Shown: positions 46,119 through 55,435 of the stretch, in pieces | How positions within the stretch are numbered: position 1 is the first letter of the stretch | Layout of the letters: every line of letters begins with the position of its first letter | Source: Enterococcus larvae | GTDB taxonomy: Bacteria > Bacillota > Bacilli > Lactobacillales > Enterococcaceae | DNA length: 64,000 nt | NCBI RefSeq assembly: GCF_017830045.1 | Contig: NZ_JAEDXU010000011.1 | Span: 58,076 to 122,075, forward strand | Reading direction: 5' to 3' | The notes under the pieces: model-generated | The model's input: only the letters and a program-made list of their open reading frames with translations | Databases searched by the model: none | Told to the model about the DNA's origin: nothing | Position numbers and translations under genes: made by a program

Positions 46119-46176
46119 AGCCAAAAGTCAATGGGATTCGGAAGCTTTCCGAGACATCTGACTTTTGGTCGCCTTT
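46119..46176 (+). terminator. Intercistronic stem-loop in the sugar ABC operon
   Basis: CCAAAAGTCA and TGACTTTTGG enclose the palindrome TCGGAAGCTTTCCGA. There is only a short T-rich tail, so it is likely a partial terminator or a message stabiliser. Confidence 0.55.
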
Positions 46177-46234
46177 TATTCAGAGCGCAGCACTTCTGGC
46201 ACAACCTCTTAAAAAATGAAAAGAAAGGATGGGA

Positions 46235-47788
46235 ATGATGGCAGATCATATTCTGGAAATGAAGAATATCATCAAAGAATTTTCCGGTGTCCGAGCACTC
46301 GATAATGTCAATCTTAATATCGAACGCGGTGAGATTCATGCATTATGCGGTGAAAATGGCGCGGGAAAATCGACATTGATGAACGTTCTCAGCGGATTGT
46401 ATCCTTATGGAAGCTATGAGGGTGAGATCATCTATGACGGAGAACTCTGTAAATTCAAAGATTTACGTGACAGTGAAAATAAAGGAATTGTTATTATTCA
46501 TCAAGAATTAGCGTTAAGTCCCTATTTATCCATAAAAGAAAATATATTTTTAGGCAATGAGCAAGCAAAGCACGGCATTATTGATTGGGATATGACAGAG
46601 AAAAAGACGGATAATTTACTAAAAACAGTTGGATTGAAGATCGATCCGAATACGTTGGTTTCACAAATTGGGGTTGGACATCAGCAGCTTGTGGAAATCG
46701 CTAAGGCCTTTTCCAAGTCTGTTCGATTACTGATTTTAGATGAACCGACTGCAGCGTTGAATGAAGAAGAAAGTGCGAATCTATTGGAGCTGATCAAAGA
46801 ATTTAAAGCGCAGGGGATCACATCGATCATTATTTCCCATAAGCTGAATGAGATCGTAACGGTTGCTGACCGAATCACGATCCTGCGGGATGGTCAAACA
46901 ATCGAAACGTTGGAGAACGAGGATATCAACGAGGAACGAATCATCAAAGGAATGGTTGGGCGTGATTTAACAAACCGTTATCCGGATCGACACCCAAACA
47001 TCGGCGAGGTTTATTTTGAAGTGAAGGACTGGATGGTCCATCATTCGATTGATAGCAATCGTATCATGAACAACAATGTCAATATTAAGATTCGAAAGGG
47101 AGAAATCATTGGTATTGCTGGTTTGATGGGTGCGGGACGGACAGAATTCGCGATGAGTGTGTTTGGTCATTCCTATGGAAGCAACATCAGCGGAAAAGTC
47201 TATAAAGAAGGAAAAGAAATATCTGTGAAGGATGTCCCGGCAGCTATTAAAAATGGCTTATCGTATGTTTCTGAGGACCGAAAAGCATTAGGGCTGAATC
47301 TTTTAATGGATATCTGTGAGAATACAACGATTGCCAGTCTGGGGAAAATCAGCCGCAGCGGCGTCATCGATAAGGAAAAAGAAGTCTTGGCAGCAGAGAA
47401 ATACCGCAAAAAAATGCGGACGAAAACCAGCTCTGTTTTCCAAAATGTCGGCAGCCTCAGTGGAGGAAATCAACAGAAGGTCGTTCTGGCAAAGTGGCTG
47501 ATGACTGAGCCGGATATTCTTTTCTTAGATGAACCGACGCGAGGAATCGATGTTGGTGCGAAATATGAAATTTACACAATCATTGAAGAAATGGCGGCTT
47601 CTGGAAAAAGTATCTGTATCATTTCCTCAGAGCTGCCGGAGATACTTGGAATGTGTGATCGGATCTATACGATGAATGAAGGTCGGATCACAGGAGAAGT
47701 GATGAGAGAAGATGCCAATCAAGAGGTATTGATGAACTTGATGACCATGGAAGAAGAGGGTGTGAGCGAATATGGAAAATACAGATAA
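46235..47788 (+). CDS. mmsA: Multiple-monosaccharide ABC transporter ATP-binding protein
   Basis: About 517 residues with two ABC ATPase modules in tandem, as in XylG/GguA. The first has [12 protein letters not shown] and a degenerate signature region ([15 protein letters not shown]); the second has [13 protein letters not shown] instead of a full Walker A and [15 protein letters not shown] as signature. This asymmetry is normal in the CUT2 family. The ATG is one of two adjacent candidates; AAAGG is seven bases before the chosen one. It overlaps the permease gene by 17 bases. Confidence 0.92.
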   Translation: MMADHILEMKNIIKEFSGVRALDNVNLNIERGEIHALCGENGAGKSTLMNVLSGLYPYGSYEGEIIYDGELCKFKDLRDSENKGIVIIHQELALSPYLSIKENIFLGNEQAKHGIIDWDMTEKKTDNLLKTVGLKIDPNTLVSQIGVGHQQLVEIAKAFSKSVRLLILDEPTAALNEEESANLLELIKEFKAQGITSIIISHKLNEIVTVADRITILRDGQTIETLENEDINEERIIKGMVGRDLTNRYPDRHPNIGEVYFEVKDWMVHHSIDSNRIMNNNVNIKIRKGEIIGIAGLMGAGRTEFAMSVFGHSYGSNISGKVYKEGKEISVKDVPAAIKNGLSYVSEDRKALGLNLLMDICENTTIASLGKISRSGVIDKEKEVLAAEKYRKKMRTKTSSVFQNVGSLSGGNQQKVVLAKWLMTEPDILFLDEPTRGIDVGAKYEIYTIIEEMAASGKSICIISSELPEILGMCDRIYTMNEGRITGEVMREDANQEVLMNLMTMEEEGVSEYGKYR

Positions 47789-48974
47789 ATTGGGAAAAGA
47801 GAAAAAAGGATTTAACTTAAAAGATAAAGCAATGGACATCTTCAGCCGCTATAGTATGGTAATCATTTTAGTCGTGCTGTTGATTGCGTTTCAAATAATG
47901 ACAGATGGTATCTTCTGGCGACCGTTGAATATCACCAATCTGGTGTTGCAAAATAGTCATATTTTAGTTCTGGCGGCTGGCATGCTGCTGGTTGTACTGT
48001 TGGGACATGTAGATTTGTCGGTTGGTTCAGTGATGGCGTTTGTCGGTGCAATTGCCGGCATGCTGATGGTAAATAACGGAATGAATCCATGGCTGGCAGT
48101 GCCGATTTGTATCGGTATCGGTGCCCTGATTGGTGCATGGCAAGGGTTCTGGGTTGCCTATGTAGGGATTCCGGCGTTTATTGTTACTCTGTCGGGTTTG
48201 CTGATGTTCAGAGGTTTGACTCAGGTTGTTTTGGGTGGGCAGTCACTAGCGCCGTTTCCAAGCGCCTTTCAAAAAATTTCCACTGGATATCTGCCGGATA
48301 TAGCGGGTGGTGAACATCTTCATTTCCTTTCGATGATCATTGGTGTAATCATTGCAGCAGTGTTGATATTGGGACAGTGGCGAACACGAGAACGTCGTAA
48401 AAAGAATTTGTTTGAAGTAGAATCCATGAATGCGTTCTTCATTAAAGCGATCTTTACTGGTATTATCGTGGTCGGCGTGACCTACATATTTGCTGCCTAT
48501 CAAGGGTATCCGATCATCCTGATTATTTTGGGTGTCATCGTTTCTGTGTATGGATTCCTGACGAATAAAACGGTAGCCGGTCGTCAAATCTATGCGACAG
48601 GCGGCAACAAGAAAGCAGCCGAACTATCTGGGATCAAAACGAAAAAAATCACCTTCTGGGTGTTTGTCAATATGAGTGCGATGGCAGCTTTGGCTGGATT
48701 GATTCTTGCTGCTCGTCTAAATGCAGCAACTCCACAGGCTGGGACGTCAATGGAGCTGGATGCGATGGCAGCTGTTTACTTTGGCGGTGCGTCTACTTCC
48801 GGTGGTATCGGAACAATCATGGGTGCGATTGTCGGTGGTCTGGTCATGGGTGTACTGAATAACGGGATGTCGATTCTGGGTATCGGGGTTGACTGGCAGC
48901 AGGCGATCAAAGGCTTGATCCTGTTGCTGGCGGTTGTTCTGGATATCTACAATAAGAAGAAAAAGATTTCTTAA
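47772..48974 (+). CDS. mmsB: Multiple-monosaccharide ABC transporter permease
   Basis: A 400-residue integral membrane protein of the CUT2 permease family (XylH/GguB), with about ten helices. The family signature [17 protein letters not shown] and the C-terminal [20 protein letters not shown] are clear. It forms the channel for the sugar importer. Its start lies inside the ATPase gene. Confidence 0.92.
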   Translation: MENTDKLGKEKKGFNLKDKAMDIFSRYSMVIILVVLLIAFQIMTDGIFWRPLNITNLVLQNSHILVLAAGMLLVVLLGHVDLSVGSVMAFVGAIAGMLMVNNGMNPWLAVPICIGIGALIGAWQGFWVAYVGIPAFIVTLSGLLMFRGLTQVVLGGQSLAPFPSAFQKISTGYLPDIAGGEHLHFLSMIIGVIIAAVLILGQWRTRERRKKNLFEVESMNAFFIKAIFTGIIVVGVTYIFAAYQGYPIILIILGVIVSVYGFLTNKTVAGRQIYATGGNKKAAELSGIKTKKITFWVFVNMSAMAALAGLILAARLNAATPQAGTSMELDAMAAVYFGGASTSGGIGTIMGAIVGGLVMGVLNNGMSILGIGVDWQQAIKGLILLLAVVLDIYNKKKKIS

Positions 48975-48997
48975 AGACGGAAGAAAGGACAGAGGCA

Positions 48998-49336
48998 ATG
49001 GCTAACGAGAATGAAGCACAAAAAACGATCCTGTTGATCTGTACAGCAGGGATCACTACAGGGCTTTTGGTAAGAAATGTACAGCAGGCGGCAGATGAAC
49101 AAGGTGTAGATGTTCATGTCTATTCTGCTCCGGCTATCGTTGCTGAGCAAATTATTCAGACACAGGCTGTGGATGCGTTGCTGATTGGACCGCAATCCAA
49201 ATATGAAGTCAATCGATTGAAGGATTTTCTAAACTATAAAGCAGTACCTTACAAGCTGATTTCAAAAGAGGATTATGAAACCTTAGATGGAGAAGCCGTA
49301 TTGAAGGAGAGCTTGCAGCTGTTGCAAGGATCGTGA
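48998..49336 (+). CDS. Orphan PTS lactose/cellobiose-type IIB protein
   Basis: A 112-residue single-domain protein that matches the IIB component of Lac/Cel-type phosphotransferase systems: ILLICTAGITTGLLV holds the phospho-Cys (Cys15), followed by a Rossmann-like fold (VDALLIGPQSKYEV). It begins 23 bases after the ABC permease gene with a good ribosome site, so it is in that operon. No IIA or IIC gene is adjacent. It may serve the IIC at 59913 or have a regulatory role tied to the ABC importer. Confidence 0.85.
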   Translation: MANENEAQKTILLICTAGITTGLLVRNVQQAADEQGVDVHVYSAPAIVAEQIIQTQAVDALLIGPQSKYEVNRLKDFLNYKAVPYKLISKEDYETLDGEAVLKESLQLLQGS

Positions 49337-49473
49337 GGAAAGTCAAAACGGCCTTTGTGAGAACTTCTCATTTTCAGAGAAGAGGCACGTAATTAAAAAT
49401 GAAGAGTTTTGCTATTGGCTGATAGCCCCTCAGAGTTTTTATTTAACAGACTCTGCAGTCATCCAATGCTCTT
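49337..49473. other. Start of the gene-free stretch 49337-49773
   Basis: No ORF. GAACTTCTC/GAGAAG pairing near 49361-49384 forms a small hairpin after the IIB gene. The rest of the stretch holds the terminator at 49474 and about 250 AT-rich bases that must contain the promoter of the next gene, which I could not fix. Confidence 0.4.
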
Positions 49474-49518
49474 AGTGGACAAAAGTTGTGAAAACGACTT
49501 TTGTTCACTTATTTTTTT
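49474..49518 (+). terminator. Terminator of the sugar ABC/IIB operon
   Basis: GTGGACAAAAGT and ACTTTTGTTCAC form a stem with an eight- to ten-base loop, followed by TTATTTTTTT. Confidence 0.75.
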
Positions 49519-49773
49519 ATTTGCTTATTTAGGCATAAAACATAAATAAAAAACATGAACGAAATGAGACAGAAAGAAGATGGCTACAGGGTTTTAATAA
49601 TTATTTAATCACAGATTGTCTAAAGCTATGCAGCTGTTTGCTTCTAAGAAAAACAATCTTTTTTCTTTCTATCGAGAAAAAATGATTGCACTGCTTCCTA
49701 TTTTTTAGTATTATAAGAATATTCTAAAAATTAGAAAACAAAGAGAAAAATATGAAGCATTGGAGAGAAGAAG

Positions 49774-51456
49774 ATGAAAAGGAATAGCGTGAAGAAATTT
49801 ACCAGTATCGTTTTGTTGTCTACGCTGGTTCTAGCAGCATGTGGATCAACAGGAGGAAGCTCAGATTCATCAAGTACAAGTGGTGGTTCAGACTCAAAGA
49901 ATGCTTCTGGGGAGCAATTATTTAGAGTAGTCGTTCAACAGGAAATGCCAAGTGCGGATTTGTCCTTAGCGACAGACACAATCAGCTTTTCAGCGTTGAA
50001 CAATGTTTATGAAGGTCTATATCGTTTAGATGAGAACAGCAAACCTCAAGCAGCAGGAGCTGCTGAAATGGCTGAAATCAGCGACGATAATTTAACGTAT
50101 ACAATCAAGTTGCGTGAAGATGCAAAATGGTCGAATGGTGATCCTGTTGTTGCAGATGACTATGTTTATGGCTGGCAGCGTACAGCAAACCCTGAGACAG
50201 CGGCAGAATATGCATACCTGTTCGAATTAGTTAAAAACGGAGCAGCAGTCAGTGCCGGAGAAAAAGATGCGTCAGAATTAGGGATCAAAGCAGTGAGCGA
50301 TCATGAACTGGAAATCACACTGGAAAAACCAACGCCGTATTTTGATTACCTGTTGGCATTCCCATCATTCTTCCCGCAAAAACAGTCAGTTGTGGAAGAA
50401 CACGGCAAAGAATATGCAACATCAAGCGACAATGCAATCTATAACGGACCATTTACTTTAACGGACTTTGATGGACCAGGAACAGATACACAATGGTCTT
50501 ACACGAAGAATGAGGAGTATTGGGACAAAGATACTGTCCAACTGGATAAGATCAATGTTGACGTGGTAAAAGAAGCACCGACATCATTGAACCTATTCCA
50601 AGATGGTCAGGCGGATGACGTGATCCTTAATGGTGAGCTGGCTCAACAAATGGCGAACGATCCAGAATTTGTCAGCCAAAAAGATGGTCGTACGGTTTAC
50701 ATGGAGTTGAATCAGCGTGATGCAGACTCTCCATATCATAATGAAAACCTGCGTAAAGCAATTTCTTATGCAATTGATAGAGATGCATTGGTCAACAGTA
50801 TCTTAGGAGATGGCTCAATCGTTTCACAAGGTTTAGTACCTTCAGAACTTTCATTCTCTCCAACAGATAATACAGACTTCTCAGAAGAGAATAAGACTGT
50901 TCTGACTTATGATGCTGACAAAGCAAAAGAGTATTGGGAGAAAGCGAAGAAAGAATTGGGTATCGAAACATTTGATATGGATATCGTGCATGATGATACC
51001 GATTCAACGAAGAAATTGACGGAATATATTCAAGGCGCATTGAATGACACATTAGATGGTATCAATGTAACGGTAACACCTGTACCATTCTCTGTACGTT
51101 TGGATAGAGGGAACAGCGGGAACTTCGAAGCAATCATGGGCGGCTGGGGTGCCGACTATGCTGATCCAAGCAGCTTCCTGGACCTGTTTGTAACAGGAAA
51201 CTCATATAACAGAGGACGTTACTCTAATAAAGAATACGACAAGCTGATCGAAGCTTCCAACACAACTCATGCAGCTGATCCTGAAGCTCGTTGGGATGAC
51301 ATGGTTGCAGCTGAGAAGCTATTGATGGATGACATGGGTGTGATTCCTATGTACCAAAAATCAGAAGCACATATGCGCAGTTCAAAAGTCAAAGGTGTAG
51401 TTGCTCACGCAGCTGGTGCACAATATGACTACAAATGGACGTACATTGAAGAATAA
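49774..51456 (+). CDS. Oligopeptide-binding lipoprotein (OppA family), paralogue
   Basis: A 560-residue lipoprotein (lipobox LAAC, Cys23) that aligns end to end with the protein at 27269, sharing long blocks such as NNVYEGLYRLDE, VVADDYVYGWQRT and GGWGADYADPSSFLDLFVTG. It is another standalone SBP_bac_5 peptide receptor without transporter genes nearby. Having two may broaden the range of peptides, including signalling peptides, that the shared importer takes up. The ribosome site GAGAAGAAG is moderate. Confidence 0.9.
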   Translation: MKRNSVKKFTSIVLLSTLVLAACGSTGGSSDSSSTSGGSDSKNASGEQLFRVVVQQEMPSADLSLATDTISFSALNNVYEGLYRLDENSKPQAAGAAEMAEISDDNLTYTIKLREDAKWSNGDPVVADDYVYGWQRTANPETAAEYAYLFELVKNGAAVSAGEKDASELGIKAVSDHELEITLEKPTPYFDYLLAFPSFFPQKQSVVEEHGKEYATSSDNAIYNGPFTLTDFDGPGTDTQWSYTKNEEYWDKDTVQLDKINVDVVKEAPTSLNLFQDGQADDVILNGELAQQMANDPEFVSQKDGRTVYMELNQRDADSPYHNENLRKAISYAIDRDALVNSILGDGSIVSQGLVPSELSFSPTDNTDFSEENKTVLTYDADKAKEYWEKAKKELGIETFDMDIVHDDTDSTKKLTEYIQGALNDTLDGINVTVTPVPFSVRLDRGNSGNFEAIMGGWGADYADPSSFLDLFVTGNSYNRGRYSNKEYDKLIEASNTTHAADPEARWDDMVAAEKLLMDDMGVIPMYQKSEAHMRSSKVKGVVAHAAGAQYDYKWTYIEE

Positions 51457-51628
51457 TTGAAATGCCAATGGTTCTTTCAATGATTAAGTGAGTGCAGTGT
51501 TATATTCTTTCGATAGATGTCAACTCAGCTTTGGAGAGTGGTTTTACAGAAGTTATTCTCGTAGAAGTTGGGGAGTTTACAATAGTAAAGTTGCGGTATT
51601 TAGGTATAAACTTTGCTCAATTGTATTT
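51457..51628. other. Gene-free stretch between the peptide-binding gene and ruvA
   Basis: A 76-codon frame covers most of this stretch but lacks a ribosome site and its product is not recognised, so I treat it as non-coding. A terminator follows, then about 160 bases leading to ruvA. Confidence 0.4.
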
Positions 51629-51676
51629 AAGGACTGGGAATGTTGGCAATATGGCTGATGTTCCTAGTCCTTTATT
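51629..51676 (+). terminator. Terminator before ruvA
   Basis: AAGGACTGGGAA and TTCCTAGTCCTT form a stem (one G-T pair) around a 20-base loop, with a T-rich tail. Confidence 0.65.
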
Positions 51677-51839
51677 TTCATACTCTAAAGAATTGCTAAG
51701 AAAACTGATGTTCGTACGTTAGAAGCTATTGCTTTGCCTCTCTTTATGATAAACTATAGACAATTCAGGTATGAAAAGCAGCGATGATTTTTTCAATAAT
51801 TCTGCGAAAATATCTAGTAAAAGACAAAGAGGAGACAGC

Positions 51840-52445
51840 ATGTACGAGTATATCATTGGAACAATTACATATATCAGCCCTTACTATATCGTTTTAGAAA
51901 CAAATGGTATTGGGTATCAAATTTCTGTCGGTAATCCTTACCGATATTCGGGAAAGACGGAAGCAGTTATGGTGTATCTGCATCAAGTGATTCGCGAGGA
52001 CGCACATGTACTTTACGGCTTTGGCGATCTGGAAGAAAAGCAATTATTTTTGAAATTGATCAGTGTTTCCGGCATCGGTCCTAAGAGTGCGTTGGCAATC
52101 ATGGCCTCAGAAGATCACGGTGGGCTAATCAACGCAATCGAAAGCGAAGATGCGGCTTATCTGACGAAATTCCCGGGAGTTGGGAAGAAAACGGCACAAC
52201 AGATGGTTCTTGACCTGAAAGGGAAATTAGGGGATCTTGAACGTTCGGAATCCGCGGTAGCGGCAATGGCACAATCAGTACCATCAAGTAATAATCAAGC
52301 GTTGACAGAGGCCCTGGAAGCACTAGGAGCATTGGGGTACAGTGACAAAGAAATCAAGAAAGTCACGCCGAAGCTGGAAGAACTGGAACCGGCACAGACG
52401 GATGAATATTTACGAACAGCCTTGAAGCTGATGATGAAGCGCTAA
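51840..52445 (+). CDS. ruvA: Holliday junction branch migration protein RuvA
   Basis: A 201-residue RuvA of normal size; the ATG follows AGAGGAGAC, and the family start MYEYIxGxI fits. The OB-fold domain (1-62), tandem helix-hairpin-helix region ([33 protein letters not shown]) and C-terminal three-helix domain (about 150-201) are all present. It binds Holliday junctions and loads RuvB, encoded 16 bases downstream. Confidence 0.96.
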   Translation: MYEYIIGTITYISPYYIVLETNGIGYQISVGNPYRYSGKTEAVMVYLHQVIREDAHVLYGFGDLEEKQLFLKLISVSGIGPKSALAIMASEDHGGLINAIESEDAAYLTKFPGVGKKTAQQMVLDLKGKLGDLERSESAVAAMAQSVPSSNNQALTEALEALGALGYSDKEIKKVTPKLEELEPAQTDEYLRTALKLMMKR

Positions 52446-52461
52446 AGGAGGAGGCAGACAA

Positions 52462-53475
52462 ATGAACAACGAAGAAGAGCGTCTGCTTTCAGCAGAAGGG
52501 AACGAGCAGGAAGAGATTTTGGAAGTCTCCTTGCGTCCCAAATTATTGAAGCACTACATTGGTCAGCATAAAGTAAAGCAGGAATTGAGCATCTATATTG
52601 AAGCGGCGAAGAGACGGCAGGAATCATTGGATCATACACTACTTTATGGACCACCGGGACTTGGGAAAACGACCATGGCAATGGTCATCGCTAATGAAAT
52701 GGCAGTGAATATTCGTACCACCAGCGGGCCGGCTATTGAGCGACCTGGTGATTTGGTTGCAATCTTGAATGAGTTGGAGCCGGGAGATGTTCTATTTATC
52801 GATGAAGTTCATCGCTTGCCTCGAGTGGTGGAAGAGATGCTGTATTCAGCGATGGAGGATTTCTTTGTAGATATCATGGTAGGTCAAGGAACAACGGCAC
52901 ATCCAGTTCATTTCCCTTTACCGCCATTTACCCTAATTGGTGCAACAACTAGAGCAGGGATGCTTTCAGCCCCTTTACGGGATCGCTTTGGGATCGTGTC
53001 TCACATGGAATACTATGAAGATCAGGATCTTAAGGAAATCGTTCTTCGTTCAGCAGATATCTTTCAAACAGAAATTGTAGAAGAAGGAGCTTTTGAAATC
53101 GCCAGACGTTCACGTGGGACGCCGCGAATCGCTAATCGGCTGTTGAAACGGGTAAGAGACTTTGCACAGGTACAGTCAGATGGCGTAATCAATAAGTCTG
53201 TTGCCGATCAAGCGCTGACATTACTACAGGTGGATAATCAAGGGCTGGATTATGTTGATCAGAAGCTGCTGCGAACGTTGATTGAGCTATATGGAGGCGG
53301 TCCGGTTGGATTAAGTACGCTATCTGTCAATATCGGAGAAGAGACTGAAACAGTAGAGGATATGTATGAGCCTTATTTGATCCAGAGAGGCTTTATCAAA
53401 CGGACTCCTCGAGGCAGGATCGCGACGGCAAGAGCCTATGAGCATTTCAACTTCCCTTACTTTGATCGAGAATGA
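52462..53475 (+). CDS. ruvB: Holliday junction branch migration DNA helicase RuvB
   Basis: A 337-residue RuvB, full length: Walker [13 protein letters not shown], Walker B FIDEVHRL, sensor block [18 protein letters not shown] and the C-terminal winged helix ([19 protein letters not shown]). It drives branch migration with RuvA. GGAGGAGG lies nine bases before the ATG. Confidence 0.97.
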   Translation: MNNEEERLLSAEGNEQEEILEVSLRPKLLKHYIGQHKVKQELSIYIEAAKRRQESLDHTLLYGPPGLGKTTMAMVIANEMAVNIRTTSGPAIERPGDLVAILNELEPGDVLFIDEVHRLPRVVEEMLYSAMEDFFVDIMVGQGTTAHPVHFPLPPFTLIGATTRAGMLSAPLRDRFGIVSHMEYYEDQDLKEIVLRSADIFQTEIVEEGAFEIARRSRGTPRIANRLLKRVRDFAQVQSDGVINKSVADQALTLLQVDNQGLDYVDQKLLRTLIELYGGGPVGLSTLSVNIGEETETVEDMYEPYLIQRGFIKRTPRGRIATARAYEHFNFPYFDRE

Positions 53476-53624
53476 TTCTATCATAATTCATAAAAAACAT
53501 ATGTTATTTGATTGGAAAATGGCAGGTTTATTACAAAAATGTTAAGTAGTCTTTTAAATCTGATGATGGCTTCATGACGTTTGCATAAAAATTGCTAATT
53601 TATACGTAAATTGCCAGATAGCTG

Positions 53625-53654
53625 TTGCTTAATGTTTGTGAATAGAGATACAAT
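53625..53654 (+). promoter_or_regulatory. Promoter of the Rgg-like regulator gene
   Basis: TTGCTT and TACAAT separated by 18 bases, 30 bases before the start. Confidence 0.5.
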
Positions 53655-53684
53655 AAAGAAAAAAGGGAACAGGGGAGGATAGTT

Positions 53685-54605
53685 ATGGATATAAAAGCCG
53701 AGTTAGGGAAGAAAGTCAGATTGCTTAGAGAAAAGAAGGGTTTGACTAGAGAAGATTTCTGTGACGATGAACTTGAACTGACAGTAAGACAGTTAACGAG
53801 AATCGAAGCGGGACAGTCTCTACCGACATTGCCTAAATTGACATTTATTTCACAACGCCTAGCCATACCGATCCATCACTTGATTGATGAAGAACATATT
53901 GAATTGCCGAAACGATATCTACAGTTGAAGTATAAGTTATATAAAGTAGCTACTTATAACGAAGAGGAAAGATTGACTCTAAGAGAAAAATATTTTGATG
54001 AAATTTATGAGAACTACTATGATAATTTACCAGAAGAAGAACAATTAGCGATTGATGTGCAACAAGCAACGATGGATGTTCATCTGGCAGAAAATGCTGA
54101 TTTCGGTGAAGGGATTCTTAGCGATTACTTTTCTCAAATTATTAATAAAACTGAGTATTCTATTAACGACCTATTAATTATCGAACTATATTTTCACTGT
54201 ATTCATTTTAAAGATTATGATGAAGAATTGTTTATGTCTCTGTTCAATAAAGTAATAGAGCAGATAGACTATTCTGTAGATATTGAATTATTTTTACTCA
54301 ATAAACTTTTGTTGATAGCTATTAGCGTTTTTATGGAATACGATAACTATAATAAATTGATAGACGCTGTCAAGGTTTCAAATGTTATCATGCAGATAAG
54401 TCAAGATTTTCAAAAGAAGCCAGCTATTGATATGTGTGAAGGGAAATATTGGCTTTTCTCTCAAAAAGATGTAGAAAAAGCAAAACAGAAATATGTAGAT
54501 GGAGCACAATGTGCTAAGTTGTTCGGAGATTCATTTTTAAGTGGAAAGATTTTAGAAGAATGGGAAATTGATTTGGAAAAATTCAAAAACGACTATCAGA
54601 ATTAA
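53685..54605 (+). CDS. Rgg/PlcR-like transcriptional regulator (XRE HTH plus TPR-like helical domain)
   Basis: A 306-residue protein. Residues 5-65 form an XRE-type helix-turn-helix (VRLLREKKGLTREDFC, then LTRIEAGQSLPTLPKL). Residues 80-305 are all helical with repeat-like spacing, the layout of Rgg, PlcR and related RNPP regulators that bind short intracellular signalling peptides. The immediately downstream transcript encodes a 20-residue hydrophobic peptide behind a palindromic promoter region, which matches the gene order of peptide-regulator pairs. GGGGAGG precedes the ATG. Peptide binding is inferred from architecture. Confidence 0.75.
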   Translation: MDIKAELGKKVRLLREKKGLTREDFCDDELELTVRQLTRIEAGQSLPTLPKLTFISQRLAIPIHHLIDEEHIELPKRYLQLKYKLYKVATYNEEERLTLREKYFDEIYENYYDNLPEEEQLAIDVQQATMDVHLAENADFGEGILSDYFSQIINKTEYSINDLLIIELYFHCIHFKDYDEELFMSLFNKVIEQIDYSVDIELFLLNKLLLIAISVFMEYDNYNKLIDAVKVSNVIMQISQDFQKKPAIDMCEGKYWLFSQKDVEKAKQKYVDGAQCAKLFGDSFLSGKILEEWEIDLEKFKNDYQN

Positions 54606-54608
54606 GAG

Positions 54609-54640
54609 AAAATCTGGACTTAAAATAGTCTGGATTTTTT
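54609..54640 (+). terminator. Terminator of the Rgg-like gene
   Basis: AATCTGGACT and AGTCTGGATT pair with G-U wobbles around a short loop, followed by eight T. Confidence 0.6.
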
Positions 54641-54642
54641 TT

Positions 54643-54662
54643 ACAGGACATTTATGTCCTGT
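54643..54662. promoter_or_regulatory. 20-bp palindrome, candidate operator
   Basis: ACAGGACAT and ATGTCCTGT, perfect 9-bp arms with a two-base centre, end exactly at the -35 element of the peptide gene promoter. This is the expected position of an activator site for the adjacent regulator. Confidence 0.55.
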
Positions 54663-54688
54663 TGAATAATCTAGTAATTATCTATACT
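54662..54688 (+). promoter_or_regulatory. Promoter of the short peptide gene
   Basis: TTGAAT and TATACT are separated by 15 bases, two shorter than optimal, which suggests a promoter that needs an activator. It lies 45 bases before the peptide start. Confidence 0.5.
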
Positions 54689-54733
54689 GTACTCATGTTA
54701 AATAAACCTATGAATGCAGAGGAGGCAGTATAG

Positions 54734-54796
54734 ATGCGTGTTCTATTCAGTTTACTAATTCTAATTAAATTAGGAGCACATTGGGTGGCTTATTAA
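54734..54796 (+). CDS. 20-residue short hydrophobic peptide, candidate pheromone precursor
   Basis: The ATG follows AGAGGAGG by eight bases. The product begins MRVLFSLLILIK and ends LGAHWVAY: one Arg, a hydrophobic core, a Lys and an aromatic tail, similar in style to SHP pheromone precursors that Eep-type proteases trim and Rgg proteins sense. It is preceded by a palindromic promoter and the Rgg-like gene on the same strand, and followed after 13 bases by a 68-residue gene. The strong ribosome site makes it likely to be translated; function is inference. Confidence 0.6.
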   Translation: MRVLFSLLILIKLGAHWVAY

Positions 54797-54809
54797 AGGA
54801 GGAGAACGG

Positions 54810-55016
54810 TTGGATAAGGTAGAGTATTCTATAGAAACCAAGCAAATAACCATTCAAAACCTTGTCATCCATAATGAAGAGGAAAATGAAAAATTGTTGA
54901 AGGTAGTTTTAAATGGTGAGCTGTTCAAGATCATCATGCTAAAGAAATGGGAAAAAAAAATTCTTTCCTTAAGCAGCGATATTGTTGATAAAGTTGAAAT
55001 ATCCGAGATTGTCTAA
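54810..55016 (+). CDS. 68-residue protein downstream of the short peptide
   Basis: TTG start six bases after AAAGGAGGAG. The 68-residue product has alternating strands and charged turns (VEYSIETKQITIQNLVIHN, VVLNGELFKIIMLKKWEKK), with no signal peptide or membrane helix. No family is recognised. It is likely co-transcribed with the peptide and so a possible target or modulator of the signalling unit. Confidence 0.55.
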   Translation: MDKVEYSIETKQITIQNLVIHNEEENEKLLKVVLNGELFKIIMLKKWEKKILSLSSDIVDKVEISEIV

Positions 55017-55201
55017 CAATCAAAGATGGTTCGATTTTTCTAATAAACAACTTGTTTTGAAAGGGGAGATGGTGTTAGTTGTGGTTGGATGCCTCTTTTC
55101 TTATCGGTAAATAATCAATAAAGTGCTATTTATCGATAATAAAAGAGATAGGGCAATGATAGATTGTTCTTAATTGGGTCTGGTTAAATAATAGAGGAGA
55201 A
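55017..55201. other. Part of the gene-free stretch 55017-55435
   Basis: A 12- to 13-codon frame near 55068 after AAGGGGAG (MVLVVVGCLFSYR) is too short and too close to its ribosome site to call. A terminator follows at 55202, then about 200 bases with the promoter region of the TetR gene. Confidence 0.35.
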
Positions 55202-55232
55202 GAGGACACTTTTAGCTAGGGTGTCCTTTTTT
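55202..55232 (+). terminator. Terminator after the peptide operon
   Basis: AGGACAC and GTGTCCT form a stem around an 11-base loop, followed by a T-run. Confidence 0.75.
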
Positions 55233-55435
55233 CTGTCTTGATTTTTATAATGAGACGACACCAAATGTTGAATTAGTGTTCTTTGCCTACAGCATAAACA
55301 AAAAAGTTGAGAGAAGCCTTCCATTTTTGTTGCCAAAGTTTATCCAGAATGTAACTCTCGAAGCCAGTATAGTATAATACAAGAAAATAACTGTTTTAAG
55401 ATAAAGGATAGATCTCTGATAGAGGAGGAAGATAG

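Noticed and set aside
46119..46176. Terminator splitting the sugar ABC operon into two transcripts
   Set aside because: The T-tract is too short for full termination, and the same organisation (binding protein, stem-loop, ATPase, permease) is usual for one partially attenuated operon.
51492..51722. 76-codon frame before ruvA
   Set aside because: It contains a terminator hairpin within the frame and lacks a ribosome site.
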